Made by a program: the position numbers and the translations under genes. A stretch of DNA of 7,200 bases from RGIG3009 sp045541305 (GTDB taxonomy: Bacteria; Bacillota; Clostridia; Oscillospirales; Acutalibacteraceae), in assembly GCA_045541305.1 (NCBI GenBank), contig JAZQIV010000084.1:1-7200 (forward strand), read 5' to 3'. Numbering within the stretch: the stretch's first letter is position 1; each line of letters opens with the position of its first letter. The notes under the pieces were generated by a model. The model saw only the letters and a list, made by a program, of their open reading frames with translations. It searched no databases and was not told the DNA's origin. Of the stretch, positions 5,275 through 7,200 are shown piece after piece.

Positions 5275-7059
5275 ATGCACACCGTTCCGTTTTCCAAAAT
5301 AACACTCACAGACGGATTTTGGGCAGATAAGCAACAGCTGAACTACGAAAAAGTTTTGTGGGCCGTATACGATCGTTTTCAAGAAACCGGCCGCATTGAC
5401 TCCATGGACTGTCAGACGTATTACGACGATTTGAACATTGCCTGGGGTAGCGATGTATTCAAATGGATCGAAGGTGCTGCTTACGTGTACCAACAACACC
5501 CCGACGAAGCGATTGCCACCGCTATCCGCGCAATCGTAAAGGACGTCAAAGCCGGCACGTGCGAGGATGGATATTATAATTCCTACTTCAACAACCCACG
5601 CGTTTCAAAGCCGCGCTTTACCGATCGCAATGCACACGAACTCTACTCACTCGGTCACATGATTGAAGCCGGCATTGCCGTTTATGAAGCACTTGGTGAC
5701 GATACATTACTCATGCTCTGCAAGCACGGTGCCGACCTTGTATACCGCATCTTTGTGGAAGAAGAGAGTGCCGCCTTTGTCACACCCGGACACGAAGAAA
5801 TCGAATTGGCTTTGGTGAGGTTATATCGCGCCACCCAAGAACGTCGCTATTTGGAAATGGCGGAGTTCTTTGTGCGTCAACGCGGAAACAATCCCAAGGA
5901 TAAGCCGATCCGCCCCGACTTTGTGGAAGCCGATCAATCCCACGCACCGATCGCTGAGCAAACAACCGCGGAGGGACACGCCGTACGAGCCGTTTATTTG
6001 TACTGCGCCATTGCCGATTTGGCAAACGAATTGCAGGACGATACGTTGTTCCACATTGCCGATACGTTGTTTTGTGACATCTACGAACACAAATCCTATA
6101 TCACCGGCGGTATCGGTTCAACCGGCGATAGTGAAGCGTTTATTCGTCCGTATTATCTTCCCAATACAACCGCCTACACCGAAACATGCGCCGCACTGGG
6201 ACTCGCCTTGTTCTGCCGCCGAATGTACAGCATAAAAGCAGATGCCCGTTACGGCGACCTTGCCGAGCGTGCCTTATACAACGGCATGTTATCCGGTCTT
6301 GGGCTGGATGGCACCTCATTTTTCTATACCAATCCGCTGGAAATCGATCTGGATCGGCGCGATGTTCGCGGTATTCCAACACGCATCACACAGCGCAAAA
6401 AAGTATTTGGCTGTTCGTGCTGCCCACCCAATTTGGTACGCCTGCTCCCCTCTGTGGCCAATTTTCTGTATACGTACGATAACCGTTATCTCTATGTGCA
6501 TCAATACATGGCCAACACCGCAACGATCGACGGCTGCAACATTGAGATGAAAACCGATTATCCTCAAAACGGCTGCGTTTCCATTGCCAGTTCCGGTCAG
6601 CGCAACCTCGCTTTACGCCGCCCCGCATGGTGTCAAGAAATCCGAACGGGTACTCCTTACGTGGAAAAAGACGGATATCTGTATTTTGAAACGTCTTGCG
6701 TCACAATCGAATTCGTTATGCAACCGCTTTTCTATCAAGCAAGCACACACGTCCACGAAAACGCCGGCAAAATTGCACTGATGCGCGGGCCAATCGTCTA
6801 CTGTGCGGAGGAACAGGATCAATCCTACCCGCTGGAATGTTTGCAGATTGATTCCACGGCAACCGTTACCGTTTGCAAGGATACTTTCGGCGGGCTACCA
6901 AAGCTGCAAACCATCGGCGTTGCCGCTTTACCAAGCGAATTACTGTATCAACCGCTGAATATGCGTACTTTGACGCCGTGCTCTGTTCACTTTATCCCGT
7001 ATTACACCTTTGCCAACCGCGGCGAAGACGCCATGAAAGTATGGATTTGTCACACATAA
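5275..7059 (+). CDS. GH127-family glycoside hydrolase, probable beta-L-arabinofuranosidase (DUF1680-type)
   Basis: The 594-residue product resembles GH127 enzymes such as Bifidobacterium HypBA1, which release L-arabinofuranose from beta-linked arabino-oligosaccharides using a zinc-bound cysteine nucleophile. The whole HypBA1 active-site set can be placed with one constant offset of 35: Glu287 (GSTGDSEAF), Glu303 and Cys305 (YTETC), and Cys382/Cys383 (GCSCCPPN, 379-386), corresponding to E322, E338, C340, C417 and C418. Other helical-barrel landmarks are AHELYSLGHMIEAG (120-133) and ERALYNGMLSGL (331-342), and the C-terminal half looks beta-rich with MRGPIVYC (503-510). There is no signal peptide, so it should act in the cytoplasm on imported oligosaccharides. 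It is somewhat shorter than HypBA1 (658 residues). GH146 or another DUF1680 relative is the main alternative, so exact substrate is uncertain. The start has a GAGGGGGT Shine-Dalgarno, and the gene is divergent from the AraC-type regulator. Confidence 0.9.
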   Translation: MHTVPFSKITLTDGFWADKQQLNYEKVLWAVYDRFQETGRIDSMDCQTYYDDLNIAWGSDVFKWIEGAAYVYQQHPDEAIATAIRAIVKDVKAGTCEDGYYNSYFNNPRVSKPRFTDRNAHELYSLGHMIEAGIAVYEALGDDTLLMLCKHGADLVYRIFVEEESAAFVTPGHEEIELALVRLYRATQERRYLEMAEFFVRQRGNNPKDKPIRPDFVEADQSHAPIAEQTTAEGHAVRAVYLYCAIADLANELQDDTLFHIADTLFCDIYEHKSYITGGIGSTGDSEAFIRPYYLPNTTAYTETCAALGLALFCRRMYSIKADARYGDLAERALYNGMLSGLGLDGTSFFYTNPLEIDLDRRDVRGIPTRITQRKKVFGCSCCPPNLVRLLPSVANFLYTYDNRYLYVHQYMANTATIDGCNIEMKTDYPQNGCVSIASSGQRNLALRRPAWCQEIRTGTPYVEKDGYLYFETSCVTIEFVMQPLFYQASTHVHENAGKIALMRGPIVYCAEEQDQSYPLECLQIDSTATVTVCKDTFGGLPKLQTIGVAALPSELLYQPLNMRTLTPCSVHFIPYYTFANRGEDAMKVWICHT

Positions 7060-7063
7060 AAGT

Positions 7064-7100
7064 AAAGCGCACAAGACGATTTCATCTTGTGCGCTTTTTT
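7064..7100. terminator. Intrinsic terminator after the GH127-like gene
   Basis: AAGCGCACAAGA (7065-7076) pairs perfectly with TCTTGTGCGCTT (7085-7096) around an 8-base loop and is followed by six T (7095-7100), five bases after the stop codon. On the minus strand the stem is followed by the T-rich CTTTACTTTT, so it may also serve a convergent gene whose possible stop lies at 7106-7104. Confidence 0.93.
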
Positions 7101-7103
7101 CAA

Positions 7104-7166
7104 TTATTTCTTTTCAAAAGACTGGCAATCCACACATTGGCAAACGGTAGGATCCTTTTCGTGAGT
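7104..7166 (-). CDS. Possible C-terminal fragment of a convergent gene with a CxCxxC motif
   Basis: Read on the minus strand, 7166-7104 gives about 20 codons ending in a TAA: the peptide includes DPTVCQCVDCQSFEKK. The Cys-x-Cys-x2-Cys cluster, the lysine-rich tail and the position right behind a terminator that could serve both strands all fit a real C-terminus, perhaps a metal-binding one. Upstream sequence is lost because adapter begins at 7167. The frame stays open through the adapter, but those residues are meaningless. No family is recognised, and the fragment is too short to be sure it is coding. Confidence 0.3.
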   Translation of the reverse strand, partial: THEKDPTVCQCVDCQSFEKK

Positions 7167-7198
7167 AAGTCGGAGGCCAAGCGGTCTTAGGAAGACAA
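7167..7198 (+). other. Sequencing adapter contamination (MGI/BGISEQ-DNBSEQ library adapter)
   Basis: These 32 bases, from AAGTCGGAGG through CCAAGCGGTC to TTAGGAAGACAA, match from memory the complete standard MGI/BGISEQ 3' adapter, from its first to its last base. The two bases after it (7199-7200) would be barcode or unrelated sequence. This is a library artefact from read-through of short inserts, and it marks an untrimmed contig end or a chimeric join. It should not be annotated as genome sequence. Confidence 0.92.
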
Positions 7199-7200
7199 TT

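Noticed and set aside
7150..7155. GGATCC (BamHI site) near the adapter as a sign of cloning vector
   Set aside because: A single six-base site is expected by chance, and no vector sequence flanks it; library adapter read-through explains the contig end.
7167..7198. Possible tRNA-like or other structured RNA start (purine-rich with AGCGGTC)
   Set aside because: The 32 bases match a known sequencing adapter exactly as remembered; no tRNA acceptor stem, anticodon arm or T-arm can be drawn.

Overview
The window looks like chromosomal DNA from a Gram-positive, Firmicutes/Clostridia-type bacterium. The base composition is roughly balanced, Shine-Dalgarno sites are strong and purine-rich, promoters are sigma-A-like with 17-bp spacers, and short compact intergenic regions end in hairpin-plus-T terminators. 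The gene content (queuosine tRNA modification, a compact asd-dapA-dapB operon, and an AraC regulator paired with an intracellular GH127-type beta-L-arabinofuranosidase) would suit an anaerobic gut or plant-fibre-associated clostridium. That taxonomic placement is inference.

Layout. Positions 1-1471 (minus strand) hold queA and, downstream of it, the 5' part of tgt, two consecutive steps of the queuosine tRNA modification pathway. Positions 1587-4352 (plus strand) hold asd, dapA and dapB, three consecutive steps from aspartyl phosphate towards diaminopimelate and lysine. This operon closes with a near-ideal terminator at 4361-4397. An AraC-family regulator (4396-5190, minus) converges on that terminator and is divergent from a 594-residue GH127-like glycosidase (5275-7059, plus), which ends in its own terminator at 7064-7100. 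The last approximately 100 bases hold what may be the C-terminal end of a further minus-strand gene.

Both divergent intergenic regions (1472-1586 and 5191-5274) have the same design. Two sigma-A-type promoters point in opposite directions, each with an exact 17-bp spacer, and their -10 boxes overlap, so the two promoters of a pair share the same DNA. In the second region a 10-bp near-direct repeat at 21-bp spacing and a 7-bp inverted repeat overlie the promoters and are candidate operators.

The final bases are not biology. Positions 7167-7198 match, from memory and over their whole 32-base length, the standard MGI/BGISEQ (DNBSEQ) library adapter. The real genomic sequence should be taken to end at about 7166, and the window probably abuts an untrimmed contig end. 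I found no new defence, mobile or RNA system. The ordinary genes account for nearly all of the sequence.
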